From Cheilinus undulatus (lineage: Eukaryota > Chordata > Actinopteri > Labriformes > Labridae): a stretch of DNA of 64,000 bases. Below, piece after piece: positions 1 to 12,016 of this stretch (within the stretch, counting starts at the first letter, position 1; each line of letters opens with the position of its first letter). The notes beneath the pieces were generated by a model. The model saw only the letters and a list, made by a program, of their open reading frames with translations, was not told the origin of the DNA and did not search any database. Where the stretch lies: contig NC_054867.1 of assembly GCF_018320785.1 (NCBI RefSeq), positions 54,353,776 to 54,417,775 of the forward strand, given 5' to 3'. Position numbers and translations under genes: made by a program.

Positions 1-320
1 AAAACTGGAACTTAAGAACATTTGAATGTGAGAACATTTGAACATTAGAACAATGTAATGTTGGAATATCAGAACACTGGAATATGGGAACACTAGAACA
101 TTGGAACGTTAGAACACTGAAACACTAGAGCATTAGAACACTAAAACACTGGAACTTTAGAGCACTGAAACATTAGAAGATTGGAATATGCTGCCAGCTC
201 TCTGTCTCTGTATGGCGGCCCTTAAACGTAAACATGGTGAGATGGAGGGCCCCTGAAGCGTCAGAACATTAGAACACTGAACAACTAGAACATTAAAACA
301 TTAGAATGTGTAGAGAGTGT
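1..320. repeat. Degenerate short-unit minisatellite (AACATTAGAACACT-like)
   Basis: Short phrases built on AACATTAGAACACTG recur continuously with many substitutions and small length changes. No open reading frame or transposon end is visible. It is an old, diverged tandem array that begins outside the window. Confidence 0.7.
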
Positions 321-1122
321 TCTTCGTCTCTGTATTTAAATCTAAATGTAAACACAGACTGAAGGAGAACCCTTCTGGCTCCAGGTTGTTTTGACTCAGA
401 TAAATTTATTCTGGAATGTTTGTCTTTCAAATTCAAGGATTTTTGAGTTGAGATAAAATCAAATCAAATCAGATGAGATAAGATAAGAGAGAACTTTTTT
501 AAGAGAAGGAAGTTTGTCCAGAATTACAGCCAGGAGAGGAAAAGTTATTCTTCTTCATCCATAAAGACACTCGCACTGATTTAGAGAGAGGATCTCTCTT
601 AGATTTGAGAACCCAGAGAGAGATACAGAACTGCAGAGATCAAATAGAGGACTGAGATCTGAGCATGGTCTCATCATGGTTGGGGTTTTTCAGAGCTGGT
701 CTAGAAGGAGATGTTGGACTGGTCTAAGGTTATGGCGGCTCCATCAGTTCTAAAACTGGAGAAACACATCTTTAATGATCCAGTCTATTTGATATCAGCC
801 TCGTCTCCATCCTGATACTCAGCATTTAATGATAGATCAGCTCTCTGATTATTACTTATGATAGAAACATTTGTTATGGGGGCAGACGAGGAACTAAAGG
901 GTATAAAAACAGTTTAATCATCCAGAATTCTCAGAGTGACCCCTGGTGGGCCAACAGAATAATGCATGTTAGAACAGTCGTGTTAGATTAACAGATCTTT
1001 CCTGTTTGCAGACGTTTCCTCACAGCATGGGTCAGAAACACGTCTGAGCTGATCTAGATTCATAGATTTAGTCATTGTAGATCAGCCTCCTACTGTCAAA
1101 GACTCACATTCACTTAGTGATA
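321..1122. other. Non-coding stretch, no feature recognised
   Basis: AT-rich sequence with no exon-like open frame flanked by splice sites, no clear tandem repeat and no recognised transposon end. A short run of AATCA/AGATAA steps near 460-490 is the only local simplicity. Confidence 0.5.
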
Positions 1123-2041
1123 CAGTGATACTCAACGTGTGGCTCTTTTATGATTTGTGGCTCCTTTATGTCTTAATCGGAAATATTACTCCCCCAGAAA
1201 ACCTTAAAAAAAGGGAAACGTTTGTCCTGCTTTTTGCCATTTTTTCTACTTCTTTTGCATTTTCTGCCACTTTTCGCCCATATAAGCTGTCTTTTGCCAT
1301 TAAATGCCACTTTTGTCCAAGTTTTGCCACCTTTTTACAGCTTTATGTCTATTTTTGCCACCTTTGTGGTACTTTCTTGCCTATTTTAGTCACTTTTCAC
1401 TCATTTTTCGCTATTTTTTGCCACTTTAATCAATTTTGCCCTCTGTAACTCCTTTTTTTTTGTCACTTCTCACCTATTTTTGCCTGTTTCTGCCCATTTT
1501 TCCAAGTTTTTCTCCCCATTTTTGCAACGTCTCAACCATTTTTGCCACTTCTTTTTGCCACTTTTCACCTATTTTTGCCACTTTTGTCCTGCCTATTGCT
1601 ATTTTTCACCTTTTTTGACATTTTCTGTCCCTTTAGCCCATATAAGCTGTCTTTTGCCATTAAATGCCCCTTTTATCCCCATTTTTGGCACTTTTTTTTT
1701 TTTTTTACAGCTTTTTGCCTACTTTTACCAACTTTATGCTTCTTTTTGCCTGTTTTAGTCACTTTTCACTGTTTTTTGCTAGTTTTTGCCACTTTTAACC
1801 AATTTTGCCCCCCTGTAACTCATTTTTTTTGGTCACTTCTCACCCATTTTTGCCTGTCTCTGCCCGTTTTTGCTGCTTTTCCTCCCCATTTTTGCTGCTT
1901 TATGGCCATTTTAGCCACTTTTAACTTATTTTTACTGCCACTAACCTTTGTTTGCCATTTTTCACCACTTAGATTGTGGCTCTTGTGAAAGTAATTTTTT
2001 TACTATTTGGCTCTCTGGTTGAGCAGGGTTTTGTAACATTG
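1123..2041 (+). mobile_element. hAT-like non-autonomous element with internal TTTTGCCACTTTT array
   Basis: The ends read CAGTGATACTCAACGTGTGG and GAGCAGGGTTTTGTAACATTG, the same terminal sequences as the better preserved copy at 55626-56381 in the opposite orientation. Nearly all of the interior is a degenerate tandem array of TTTTTGCCACTTTT-like phrases. Flanking 8-mers do not match, so the target duplication is lost or the end is diverged. The open frames across it come from the T-rich array and are not genes. hAT assignment rests on the sister copy's ends and probable 8-bp duplication. Confidence 0.6.
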
Positions 2042-2990
2042 ACTCAGAGCCTCCTCTACCGCTCCAACACCAGAACCAACACCACTTTAATGATGAACAG
2101 AGGCATGCTGGGAATGTTTCCCTGTAGGAAGAAAACAAAGAGAATAAGCAGAGCATCTGAAACTGCTGTTAGCACGTACACAAAACATTTAACACCTCCT
2201 GTTTACAACCCAGAGAGAGAGGAGGGGGCGGGGTTATAGATCTACTAATGCAGAAGCCCCCAAATAAAGGCTCTTCATCAGTCACTGTTATTTAGATTAA
2301 ATTTCATACAGGTGTAAACTCAGAGTCTTTACAGGAGATCAAAACAGAAACAAAAGTATGCAAATGAGACAGAAAATCCAGACATACCAATCCTGGACCC
2401 TGGACTGGTCTGAACAGGATTCACTGCTGCACTAAAGTTGGGGTCTGCTATAAGGGACCAAACTCAAATCCAGAGAGGACTCTGCACAGACAGACTACCA
2501 GGGAAAGACTGGAGAGAACGTCAGTGTTTTTAGGTGACTTTAAAGATCTCACAGGTTCTACAGGTCAGCTGACAGTTTGTTCTAGAGTGGTGGGTCGTGA
2601 TCCAGAAGTGGGTCGCAAAGCTGTTTCCAGTGGGTCGCGACAAATGTCTGCGAAAGAATGGCGGAGAATGTTCTAGAAGCACTGCAGTTAGTCATCATGC
2701 ATGCATACGTGTTATTTTACTGTTTCATCATAATAATGGGTAAATGTAAATGTTTTCTCAATATTTCCACTAATTTGTCTCCTGTTCTTGCAGAAACATT
2801 TTAGCTTCTCCAGTGATAACGAGGGAATTTCTCAACATTTTCTGAAATTACAAACAAAACAGGTTTTCATGGGGGAGTGCGGTATAACATGTGTTTCATG
2901 TCTTTTTTTTGCAGTGATTTATTTTGTTCTATCTAAAATTAAAAATTGTGAAGTTATTCTTTAAATGAGTTATGACATAGTTATGACCAC
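2042..2990. other. Non-coding stretch with a GTGGGTCG-type transposon remnant
   Basis: No gene seen. Around 2590-2645 the phrase GTGGGTCGTGATCCAGAAGTG and two further GTGGGTCGC steps resemble the end of a common fish DNA-transposon remnant; family not determined. Confidence 0.4.
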
Positions 2991-2993
2991 TGG

Positions 2994-4195
2994 TTTGTTT
3001 GTTCAGTTTAGTTTTTTATTTTCCAAAAATGCTTCGTTTTAGTTTAGCTTTCATTCGTTTTAGTTTTTTTATGGATAGATTTTGGGGTGCAATGAGCATC
3101 ATACATTTTTAAAAACACATTCAAACAGGCTACTCTTCAGTTATCATTTATTTATTTAATGATGATGTTTGAATACAACTCCAGATATAAAACTACCACT
3201 GCGTGAAGTCTTAACCAACCACATCAGGCCATTTTACACTCCCCAGACTTGGGTGCAGGGCCATTTCTAGCTGTGTTGAGGCCATATGCAAGAAGCTGTT
3301 TTGGAGCCCCTTGTTTGCTGGCTGAATGGAGAGATTTTTTATCCGTTAGATGATCCACAAACACGCCACAATCTATAACACTTCATGAGCAAGACAGGCA
3401 AGTCAAGATAACATCTCATATCAAACTATTCATGCTCTTAACCTAAGCTTTACTACATAGAAAACTTAACTCAGCGGTAGGAATGGAGGCAGGATTATTC
3501 AAACTAGAAAGCTGTTTGTCACAATCAATATTCTAATAAATGTGGCAAAGAGGGAGGCTGCAACTAACTCACTTGAGTTAGCAGTAATCCCCTACCACAA
3601 TAGTCGGAAATATTCAACAATAGGCCTGATATTTATCAGTCACCTAATAAACAACTATTGCTTATGATTTAAGGCCTTTAAAATGCACACTAAACTTCAT
3701 AAATTAATCTTATGTGATCTTAAAGTTGTGTTAAGTGGCAAGTATCTGAGAAATAACTTCTACTGGACAATGGCATAGCAGACATCTGCACAACACCTTC
3801 AGTTTATCACTGCGGCTTATTTTATTCTGACATATTTTTAAGCATATAAGGGATAAAGACAGATCATTTTAATTCTCCTCAGGTGAGAATGAACATTCAG
3901 CTTTGGGGCCCCTTAGTAGTTTCTGGGGCCCGATGCATTTGCATAGTCCGCATACAGCAAGAAACGGCCCTGCTTGGGTGTCGGAGCCAGTCAGTATGAT
4001 TGCGTCAAAAACTAAAGCTAAGGAGATTTTGTCTCCATTTTTATTTTATTTTAGTTAATTTTGTAAGCGCACTATACTGTTTTAGTTAGTTAGTTTTTGT
4101 TTTTTGGTAAAGCTTAGTTTTTATTTAGTTTCAGTTAACTAAATTGATTTTTGAATTTCAGTTTTAGTTGTTTAGTTTTAGTTAACTATAATGAC
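2994..4195. repeat. T-rich interspersed repeat (TTTTAGTTTAG / TTTTAGTTAACT), interrupted by a hAT insertion
   Basis: Both flanks of the 3256-3972 insertion carry the same kind of sequence, TTTTAGTTTAGCTTT on the left and TTTAGTTTCAGTTAACTAAA and GTTTTAGTTAACTATAAT on the right. It is therefore one older interspersed repeat split by a younger element. No coding capacity seen; family not named. Confidence 0.5.
3256..3972. mobile_element. Non-autonomous hAT element with perfect 8-bp target duplication
   Basis: The element starts CAGGGCCATTTCT and ends AGAAACGGCCCTG, terminal inverted repeats matching at 12 of 13 positions. It is bracketed by CTTGGGTG at 3248-3255 and again at 3973-3980, a perfect 8-bp direct repeat, which is the hAT signature. 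The 717-bp interior has no transposase frame, so it would have depended on a transposase supplied elsewhere. The intact duplication and near-intact ends suggest a fairly recent insertion. Confidence 0.85.
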
Positions 4196-4469
4196 CTTGC
4201 TGAGGGCTCTGATTGGATGGTAGTCAGTGAGATGGTTAGGCAGATATTGGGGGGCCATACCGTTCAGAGATTTAGAGATAAGGAGTCATATTTCTAAATT
4301 AGTTCTGTATTGAACTAGAAGCCGATGAAGACGTTTCAGCGTTGGTGTGATCCGTACCGCTTAAAATGCAGTTATTGGTATCGGTGAGTACACGAGTTTA
4401 TGCACCGATCCGTGCTGTTTGGTTAAGCTTTATATTTTGCTTCGTCTAGCCATGCTAACTGTTCGCGCT

Positions 4470-4990
4470 ATAAACTGGAAATCAATTCTTCTTTGCTACT
4501 GGAGAACACTAAACTTGCAAAGCAGATGGATACGCCCGTTTCCTTGTTTTTCATTGGTGAATCCATCTTGCAAAGCTCCCATCTGAACCGTTTGGACCCG
4601 GTTAGAAAGTGCCAGGACCAATCAGCGACGAGGGGCAGTACTGTCAGGCGCAGCAGAGTCGTGACGTAAACAAGCAGCAGCAAGAGCTGGTGCAGTTATA
4701 GAGGAAGAGATTAGCATGGATGCTGCTAAAGCGCCAGTTTTATCAGAACTTGACATTTCTTCGTTAAAAGAAGAACAAAGAACAGCAGTGAATTGTTTTC
4801 TTTTCAAAAACGACAAAGTTGAGTACTTACATGTCTGTAGTCGCCATGTTTCATGTTATTCCTCAGTAGCTGCGCACACGCAGTTTGTTAGCGGCTACGT
4901 CACATGTTGCTCTGATTGGCCCGTAGAGATGTGACAGACAGAACATTCACCCAATCATACTCCGTTTTTTTTTTTTCCATCTGGCGTGTC
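4470..4990. mobile_element. DNA-transposon fragment, inverted relative of 11440-11990
   Basis: Roughly 500 bp is repeated in opposite orientation at 11440-11990, including the phrases around CCATCTTGCAAAGCTCCCAT and the small reading frame described next. The copies differ by scattered substitutions. Outside the shared part the two diverge, so these are partial copies of one family, probably the ISL2EU-like family found at 11086-12076. Confidence 0.6.
4716..4826 (+). pseudogene. Transposon-borne helicase-like N-terminal fragment
   Basis: The frame starting ATGGATGCTGCT reads MDAAKAPVLSELDISSLKEE and continues QRTAV before losing similarity to anything. The LSELDISSLKEEQ style resembles the start of RecQ-like helicase frames found in fish repeats; this is recognition from memory and not a search result. 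The frame ends within about 70 codons and lacks helicase motifs I, Ia and II. A second copy lies inverted near 11700-11810. Not a host gene. Confidence 0.4.
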
Positions 4991-5502
4991 AGGTTAGACC
5001 GGCGCTTGAACACGACAAGAAGTGCCACAGTTTATCAAAAGTTAAATAACTTTTGAACCATAAATCGTCGCCTCTTACTTGTTTTTCCTCTTGAAGCTAG
5101 CTGTTGTGCCTTCCCAATGACAATGATGCCTTTGAATTCTGTGCGGCAGCATTTTGCTAATTTATTAAAATCTATGTAATCTCGTCGTTTGAGCTTTTTA
5201 TTCCAAAAACGTGCACAGTCCTTGTCTACTGTATTGAATGACATAGAGACTTGCCTCTGGCAACATGGCGGCGATGTCAGCGTCCAGCCAGCCAATCTCC
5301 TGTCGCATATTTTGTCTGTGCAAAGTGATTCTTGAATTTGAATCATAAATCAATTAAGTAAAATTAATGTTATGTTATCGCTGTGCTTGTTAGTCCAAAA
5401 GCTCACATATTTTTTGTCAACTTTCCTTATGTGATGAACTTGCCTATTTTAATATGGTGCCGACACACGAAGAAAACAACGAAGAAGACATTCAGTTCAA
5501 GT
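4991..5502. other. Unrecognised sequence with a 103-codon minus-strand frame
   Basis: A minus-strand open frame at 5035-5346 includes a Lys/Arg-rich end, but its composition and lack of splice context do not support a gene. It probably belongs to the transposon remnant on its left. No domain recognised. Confidence 0.3.
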
Positions 5503-5740
5503 GACTTCCGGTATTAGAAGACGAGATATGGCGGCACTCGTCCAACTTCCGGTGTGAGGTGGAAGTCCTCGGCTGCATCCAGGTACCTCTCTTACATTGT
5601 CATGCTCAGCAGTGAACCGTACGTGCACGTGAGCCATGCTGCATGCACAGAGTGTGGCGCGGCGAAGACTCTGCACTGTGACTGAGCTTCAGACACTTAC
5701 GCTACAGGAGATGGAGCATTGAATCTTTCAGGTGAAACAT
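5503..5740 (+). promoter_or_regulatory. Possible TATA-less promoter-like segment (ETS and YY1-like motifs)
   Basis: Within 60 bp there are two ACTTCCGG-type ETS cores (GTGACTTCCGGTATT, CCAACTTCCGGTGTG) around ATATGGCGGCACTCG, which resembles a YY1 site. CpG content is locally raised. A possible splice donor CCAG|GTACCT follows near 5581. This combination is typical of housekeeping promoters, but it can also sit in transposon promoters, and no downstream exon was found. Confidence 0.25.
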
Positions 5741-5946
5741 TTGTTTCCCTCCACCTTCTATCCACATAGGATCTATATTTATCCCTATGGATCTGCACGC
5801 TCCCATTGTGTCCCTAATTATGTCTAATTTAATATCCTGGCAAGTGTGTGATTGAAAAGACTAACATGAAAAGGAAATACGAGTGTTTATAGTGGATATA
5901 GAACATGCTCAAAAGTCTTTGCACCCACTAATAAAGCACAGAAAGG

Positions 5947-6714
5947 TACGACGGAGTATTAGGGCCACACAAAGAGAAAAAAAAACAAAAGAACAATTTT
6001 TTTTTGATATTACAAGAATAAAGTCATAATATTACGAGAATAAAGTCGTAATGTTATAAGGAAAAAACTCTTAATATTACAAGAAAAAAGTTGAAATATT
6101 TTGAGAATAAAGTTGTAATATTACGATAAAAAGTCATGATATTACGAGAATAAAGTTGTAATATTACAAGAAAGACAGTCTGCCACGGCCCCGTGGATCT
6201 TGGACGGAGTACTGTCCTGATTCTGATAATAATTTGATGCTGATGTGCCAAAAGATGAAGTATTTCCTTATTTGTGAAACCGATACTAAAGTTTAGCTTC
6301 ACAAGATGCTCTTCATTGCTCATTTCAATGGAGATGGCATCCTGGCAGACTTTCTTTCTTGTAATATTTTATTCTCGTAATATTACAACTTTTTTTCCTC
6401 ATAATATTAAGACTTTATTCTCGTAAATTGCGGGTTTTTTTCTCGTAATATTACGACTTTTTTCTCGTAATATATGACATTATTCCCGTGAATTACGATT
6501 TTTTTTTCTCCTAATATTACAATTTTTTTCTCATAATATTACAACTTTATTCTCGTTATATTATAACTTTATTCTTGTAATATTATGAATTTTTTGTCGT
6601 AATATTATGACTTAATAATCGTAATATTATGACTTTATTCTTGTAATGTCTAAAAATAAAATTATCATTATTATTATTATTTTTCTCTCTTTGTGTGGCC
6701 CTTATACTCCATCG
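5947..6714. mobile_element. Palindromic DNA transposon with TTACGAGAATAAAGTCGTAA arrays
   Basis: The ends CGGAGTATTAGGGCCACACA and (complement of the right end) TGGAGTATAAGGGCCACACA are inverted repeats. They continue inward as tandem phrases of TATTACGAGAATAAAGT on the left and their complement on the right, so the whole element can fold back. CAGAAAGG occurs just outside both ends (5939-5946 and 6715-6722), a likely 8-bp target duplication. The unique centre (about 6180-6350) has no transposase frame. Superfamily uncertain: hAT-like duplication length, but ends not diagnostic. Confidence 0.65.
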
Positions 6715-7597
6715 CAGAAAGGGAAAGCGGCAGTCAGGTTAAATGTTTTCAGCTCTAGCTGAGTGAAATGAAATATATAAAAATATAATTAAATAATTAA
6801 ATGTGTCATTAATTATTTGAAATGTGAAATAAATCAACAAATATATAAATAAATATATAATTATTTAATGAATTAAACGCATATGTTATTAAATGATTAA
6901 ATAATTAAATTGGTCATTTATTTTTTTAAGATTGGTAATAAATAAATAATGATGAAATACATAAATAATTAAATAAATGTTTAAATAATTATTTAAAATG
7001 TTCATTCATTCTATGTAAAAACACATCTACTTATTTCAGTATTTATTTAATTATTTCAGTATTTACTTAATTATTTCATGGTTCCTGCTCCAGCAGTGCA
7101 TCATGAAATAATTTTATCTGTCATCCTCTCCCATCAAACTCAGTGGGCGGGACTAACGCTGAACTGTCACAAACCATTGCTTTGGTCTGCGGGGTTGCCA
7201 GACGAGGGCGTTTCCCACCAAACAAACAAACAACCAAACATGGCAGCATTCACTGAGGCTCTGCATGAGCTTTTCCATGAGTTGATAACAGATATTTTAG
7301 TCCTGGCAGAGAATGTTGACGCTGGAATTTCAGACCCTGAACATGTGGCTAGCTAAGCAGAGGGATTTATTGAAGTTCTTGGAGTTATTTCTGCTCTGTC
7401 TGACCAAGATATTGACCGAAGAGTGTTTGCAAACTTATTAAATTACTTTGTAATTTACTTTCCAAATGATGAATTTGTACGTGTTGATGACTCAGTATGC
7501 ATAATTGTTGTTTTTAGGCTGTAAAATGGCAACAGATTATACGATATCTGATCTGACACTGGAGTTATTTCAGCTGACCTGGGATCAGCAGCCCTGT

Positions 7598-7634
<37 letters not shown>
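7598..7634. repeat. (GA)n microsatellite
   Basis: Uninterrupted GA dinucleotide run of about 35 bp. Confidence 0.95.
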
Positions 7635-7635
<1 letters not shown>

Positions 7636-7929
7636 TCATAGCGGAGAATTATCGCTCACAGCATAATCTGGAGCCTGATCAGAGTTCCAAGCACTTCTGC
7701 TGAATTAAAACCCAGACTCTTTAGCTCAAATGAGCCCCTACAGTCATTCCTCTGTGTGTCCGGACACTATCTGAATTCCTCTTGCAGTCCTTTATGTGCT
7801 ATGAACTGTACTATTTCTATGTGTAATTCTGGATGCCTGCTGCACCAACAAGCTCTCATGTCCCAGGACAGCCTGTGTCCAGACCACGATTAAAATGTTC
7901 AGTTAAAAGTTTGGGTTTTTTTGACGAGA

Positions 7930-8128
7930 GCAATTTTTTTTTTTTTTTTTAGATTTTATTTTTTGGCCTTTTTGTGCCTTTATTAGATAGAGGAGGACAG
8001 TGGATAGACTTGGAAACAGGGAAGGGGGCAGGGAGAGACATGTGGGGTATGGTGCCATAGGCCAGACTCGAACCCTCGCCGCCCATACATGGTGCACGCC
8101 TTAAAAACTCAACTACTGGGGTGACCTA
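7930..8128 (-). mobile_element. tRNA-derived SINE-like repeat
   Basis: On the minus strand the segment contains GGTTCGAGTCTGG, an almost perfect RNA polymerase III B box, downstream of a gene-desert-like leader. It ends in an A-rich run (the T run at 7937-7950 on the plus strand). This layout is that of a fish tRNA-derived SINE. Family not named; the copy is diverged. Confidence 0.5.
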
Positions 8129-9043
8129 TGACGAGAGTAATTTTAACCCTCTGATGAGAGCTGGAGGTGAAAACACCTAAGGATTAATAAACGATGTTCC
8201 GTTCAAACGTCAGCGATGAAGATCACATTTTCACTTCTTGGTGACATGAAATAGAATTAGAGGTAAGTTAATTCAGTGGATGATAGTTTGGCATTTTAAT
8301 TTGATAATAAGAGAGGTTAAATCAGCCGTGAGATTAACCCCGGCCAGTGTTGCCAACTTAGCGACTTTGTCGCTATAGTTAGCGAGTTTTCAGACCCCTC
8401 TAGCGACTCTTTTCAAAAAAGCAACTAGCGACAAATCTAGCAACTTTCTGTGGTGTTACTGGAAACTTAAAGCTAAAGCATGTAACGTTGTTGCTCCTCT
8501 CCGTGGGCCCCTCCCCGTCCCAAAGCACTCATAGGCAGCACAGTCCTCACAGGAGTCTGTCTCAGCTGCAGTCGGAGCAGGAGATTTCACGTATTCACGT
8601 ATTTGGCACTCTCCTTTATGCACGGAGGATGAAAGGTGTTTGTTATCCTGTGAGCTGCTGGTTGTGACTCAATCAAGGGAAGAAGCTTTATTTCACAAAC
8701 TAAAAAACCTCTCACAGTCATTAAAGCCTGATTTTGCCAGAAACTGGGTAGAAATGTGAACTGGACTGGGATCTTGCTTGTCTGTAGCATGCGGCTATGT
8801 GTGCTCTCTGTGCTCTCAGGCGGCTTCCTCTTGTTGTTACTTCACGTTACTTCACATTCCCGCGCTTGTGCTCCTTCATTTGCATTCATGCTGTGCCTAC
8901 GCCCACCTGATCCTTCTGTGCTGGGACCGCGAAGCATGCCGCGCTGAAGCATGATTGCGATTGCACTCACACTGGCCAAACGTACCGGACTTTAGGCTGA
9001 AACGGGCCCAGGCACGTTACGGATGGCCTAGTGTGAATACACC

Positions 9044-9145
9044 CTTAGAAGAAGTTCTTCAGTGCTTCTTCTGGTCTGTGTGTGTCCCGTACCCGGCCGC
9101 AACACACACACGGACCAGGAGAAGCGCTGAAGAACTTCTTCTAAG
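9044..9145. repeat. Near-perfect hairpin of about 100 bp
   Basis: CTTAGAAGAAGTTCTTCAGT at 9044 is mirrored by its complement ending at 9145. The arms are about 42 nt with three or so mismatches around a short GC-rich loop (CCCGTACCCGGCCGCAAC). It sits at the inner edge of the right arm of the composite element and was probably created during transposon rearrangement. Confidence 0.7.
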
Positions 9146-9336
9146 TTTGCGAACATTCTTTGGTCAATATCTTGGTCAGACAGAGCAGAAATAACTCCAA
9201 GAACTTCATTAAATCCCTCTGCTTTGCTAGCCACATGTTCAGGGTCCGAAATTCCAGCGTCAACATTCTCTGCCAGGACTAAAATATCTGTTATCAACTC
9301 ACAGGAAAGCTCATGCAGATCCTCAGAGTTTGCTGC

Positions 9337-10416
9337 TAGTGGTGGGCGTATCGATCCTGAAGTATCTTTATTTACAAAGTACTCATTTGGTATCAAGTAC
9401 TTTTTAAAAGTAGTAGAATATTAAATGAGTACTTTCAATAAACCTTTTAACCATGCACCCCATCTGTTTGTTTGCAGTCGCTCTCGTCTGTCTGTTGTGC
9501 CTAAAGTCCGCTGCTGCACTGTTTTCCGTGTCACGTGACTTTGGCAACCAATCAGATAGAGCAAACGTGCACATACACACTCAAGGCACCAGCGCACACA
9601 CGGTTATTCAGAGTCCTCATGTCTGTATCAAACTGGAGAGAACGGCAGAAATAAACTGCTGCAGCTTTGTGGTATAACTTTCCACAAAAATGCAAAGGTG
9701 AGTCAGCATTTCCAGCGTCTGAAAAGTTTTTATCTTAAAAGTAATAAAAAACTGACACATGAAGAAGATGTTAGAGTCATGTCTAATCTGCACCGCTCAC
9801 TTTCCAACTAAAGACATTGATGGTGTTTTTCATTGAGCCAAAGCCACAGCTAGTGCTGTTAGTCATAAAAACAGGAAAGAAAGAAGTTCTGTATCTGACT
9901 CTGATGCATGTGTGATTAATTTTCATTGACTTTGAGAGTGTACTTATAAATCTGTTCCTCTTTATTACTGTTTACTAGTTTTTCTACTATAATTTGACTG
10001 CCTTTTCCAAAAATTTATAAAGTTTTTTGCGGCATTTTGTCAAACCACACATTGGCGGATTAATTAACTGATTTAAACAGAATAACTGTTGGGTACAGTG
10101 GGGAAACAAAATAAATGAAAACAAGTCCCATATTACAAAAAATACATAAGTTAAAATCCTGATATGAAATATGTTTCACCCCGAATACTTAGTTCATAGT
10201 TAAAGATAACTCGGAAAAGAATTAGTTCTGTTTATTAAGACTGATAAATAAATGATAGATTATGTTTTTTGAGTTTTTATTGGCTTTATTCATATCAATT
10301 TAATAATTATGTATACTGCTTCTTTTATAAGTCAAAAGTATCAGTATCGGTGATTCTGGTCCTGTATTTACTTGCTATCGGATCGATATCAAATTTTGCA
10401 GTATCACCCACCACTA
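9337..10416. mobile_element. Nested non-autonomous element, ends TAGTGGTGGG / CCCACCACTA
   Basis: The left end TAGTGGTGGGCGTATCGATC and the right end (complement) TAGTGGTGGGTGATAC are inverted repeats. The interior has no transposase. The 8-mer TTTGCTGC before 9337 and ATTGCTGC at 11015-11022 flank this element together with its neighbour, so the pair entered the composite element as one nested unit or one after the other. Confidence 0.55.
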
Positions 10417-11015
10417 ATAGATTGGTGCAGTCGTGACGTAATTTTGTAGGCAAACCCGGAAGTTAGTGTAGCATGGGTTCCCTTGTCTTTGAGCCTATGG
10501 GATTTTTCAATGGGTTTTTGGATTATTGCTGAAAATAAGCTCTGTGTCCAATAAAAGTTTATGAAACGCACATGTGTTGTTCATGAAGATAATCCTCATA
10601 AACTGATACTATAAGAATTGTATCTGGTTCGTTAATATAAAAAGCCAACGTCAGGCTATATTGAACTACAACACAGTCGACTGAATTTACGTCATCACAC
10701 ACACATACAAGTGAATGGCTCAGTTGCCGCGCTTCGGATGATGACGTATGTAGTCCTTGTTAGCTATCTTTTAGCAACCGCCTTTATTAAGACTCGAAAA
10801 GACACATAATTCAAGGTTGGGGTATGTTTCAAATGTATTTTATGTCGTTGGATTAAACGTTAAACTCTCCTGAACTTTTGTTCACCACAGACCTTATTTC
10901 AGGCATTTAACCAAAAACACATTAAAAATTCCCATAGACTTTCAGACGAGGGAACCAGAAGTGCTAAAATGCTAAGTTACTTCCGCGTTTTAGGACTCAT
11001 TCCTGCACCACTCTA
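10417..11015. mobile_element. Nested non-autonomous element, ends AGATTGGTGCAG / CTGCACCACTCT
   Basis: Terminal inverted repeats ATAGATTGGTGCAG and, complementing the right end, ATAGAGTGGTGCAG. Subterminal CpG-containing phrases (GTGACGTAA, GATGACGTATG) and no long frame. It directly abuts the previous element, and the old host sequence resumes at 11016. Confidence 0.5.
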
Positions 11016-11336
11016 TTGCTGCCATGTTTGGTTGTTTGTTTGGTGGGAAACCTCCTAGTCTGGCAACCCTGCAGATCAAAGCAATAGATACAGTCGGCCT
11101 CGTGTCACAGTTGCGTCAGAGATGGGGGCGAGGCATTTCGAGGGGGAAAACAATCCTTTCCCCCTCGCCCGCAGCAATGTCAGCCCGCGGATTCTAAATT
11201 CTGGTATGCTAACCGCTAAAATGTCATACATTCATTCCTTACAGCAAATTGACAGAGACAGAAACATTAAGAAATTACTCTAAAAGGATCCGATTCTTGT
11301 CCGTACCTTATTAAAGAGTGGACAAATGATCCTATT

Positions 11337-11402
11337 CAATGGCCTGTTGTTTCGTTCCCTGACATCTTCTGCTACCTGGTTGAATCACCCAGTAAGAGGC
11401 AA
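11337..11402 (+). pseudogene. Fragment of a transposon-associated YqaJ-like nuclease frame
   Basis: The frame reads QWPVVSFPDIFCYLVESPS and then meets a stop. The pattern of a Trp-Pro, then PDI.YL and SPS resembles a conserved motif of ISL2EU-associated proteins with a YqaJ-type nuclease. No catalytic residues remain, so this is a remnant only. Confidence 0.35.
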
Positions 11403-11974
11403 AATTAGGTTTACTGATGAATTAAACCTGTCACAATTTCAATGTCTGACAAGGAAATGAGTAACCTGACACGCCAGATGTGTTTGTTTCACACATCCAT
11501 CTGGGAAAGCTTCAATAGGAAACGTTTGAGAAAAGGCAGAGGATTTGAAAAATCCTTGGAGTATGATAGGGTCAACGTTCTGTCTGTCACATCTCTACGG
11601 GCCAATCAGAGCAACAAAGCACGTGACGTAACCGCTATTGAGCTGTGTGTGCGCAGCTACTGAAGAATAACGCGAAACATGGCGACTACAGACATGTCAG
11701 TCCTCAACTTTTTCATTTTTGAAAAGAAAACAACTCACTGCTGTTCTTTGTTCTTCTTTTAACCAAGAAATGTCAAGTTCTGATAAAACTGGCGCTTCAG
11801 CAGCATCCACACTAATCTCTTCCTCCATAACTGCACCAGCTCTTGCTGCTGCTTGTTTACATCACAACTCTGCTGCGTCTGAAAGTATTGCCCCTCATCG
11901 CTGATTGGTCCTGTCACTTTCTAACCAGACCCAATCGGTTCAGATGGGAGCTTTGCAAGATGGATTCGCCAGTG

Positions 11975-12016
11975 AGTATTTTTTGTGCACAAGGGTACAC
12001 AACAGTTGCCCGGCAT
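11975..12016 (-). pseudogene. THAP-type zinc-finger start (fragment)
   Basis: From the ATG at 12016 the minus strand reads MPGNCCVPLCTKNTHW, matching the start of THAP domains (M-P-x-x-C-x-V-x-x-C). The remaining C2CH residues are not found downstream. Its position just inside the right end of the ISL2EU-like element suggests the first exon of that element's protein. Confidence 0.45.

Noticed and set aside
7078-7356. Host gene encoding LITDILVLAENVDAGISDPE
   Set aside because: The same frame occurs inverted at 9028-9396 inside the arms of a transposon and is broken by a stop in one copy.
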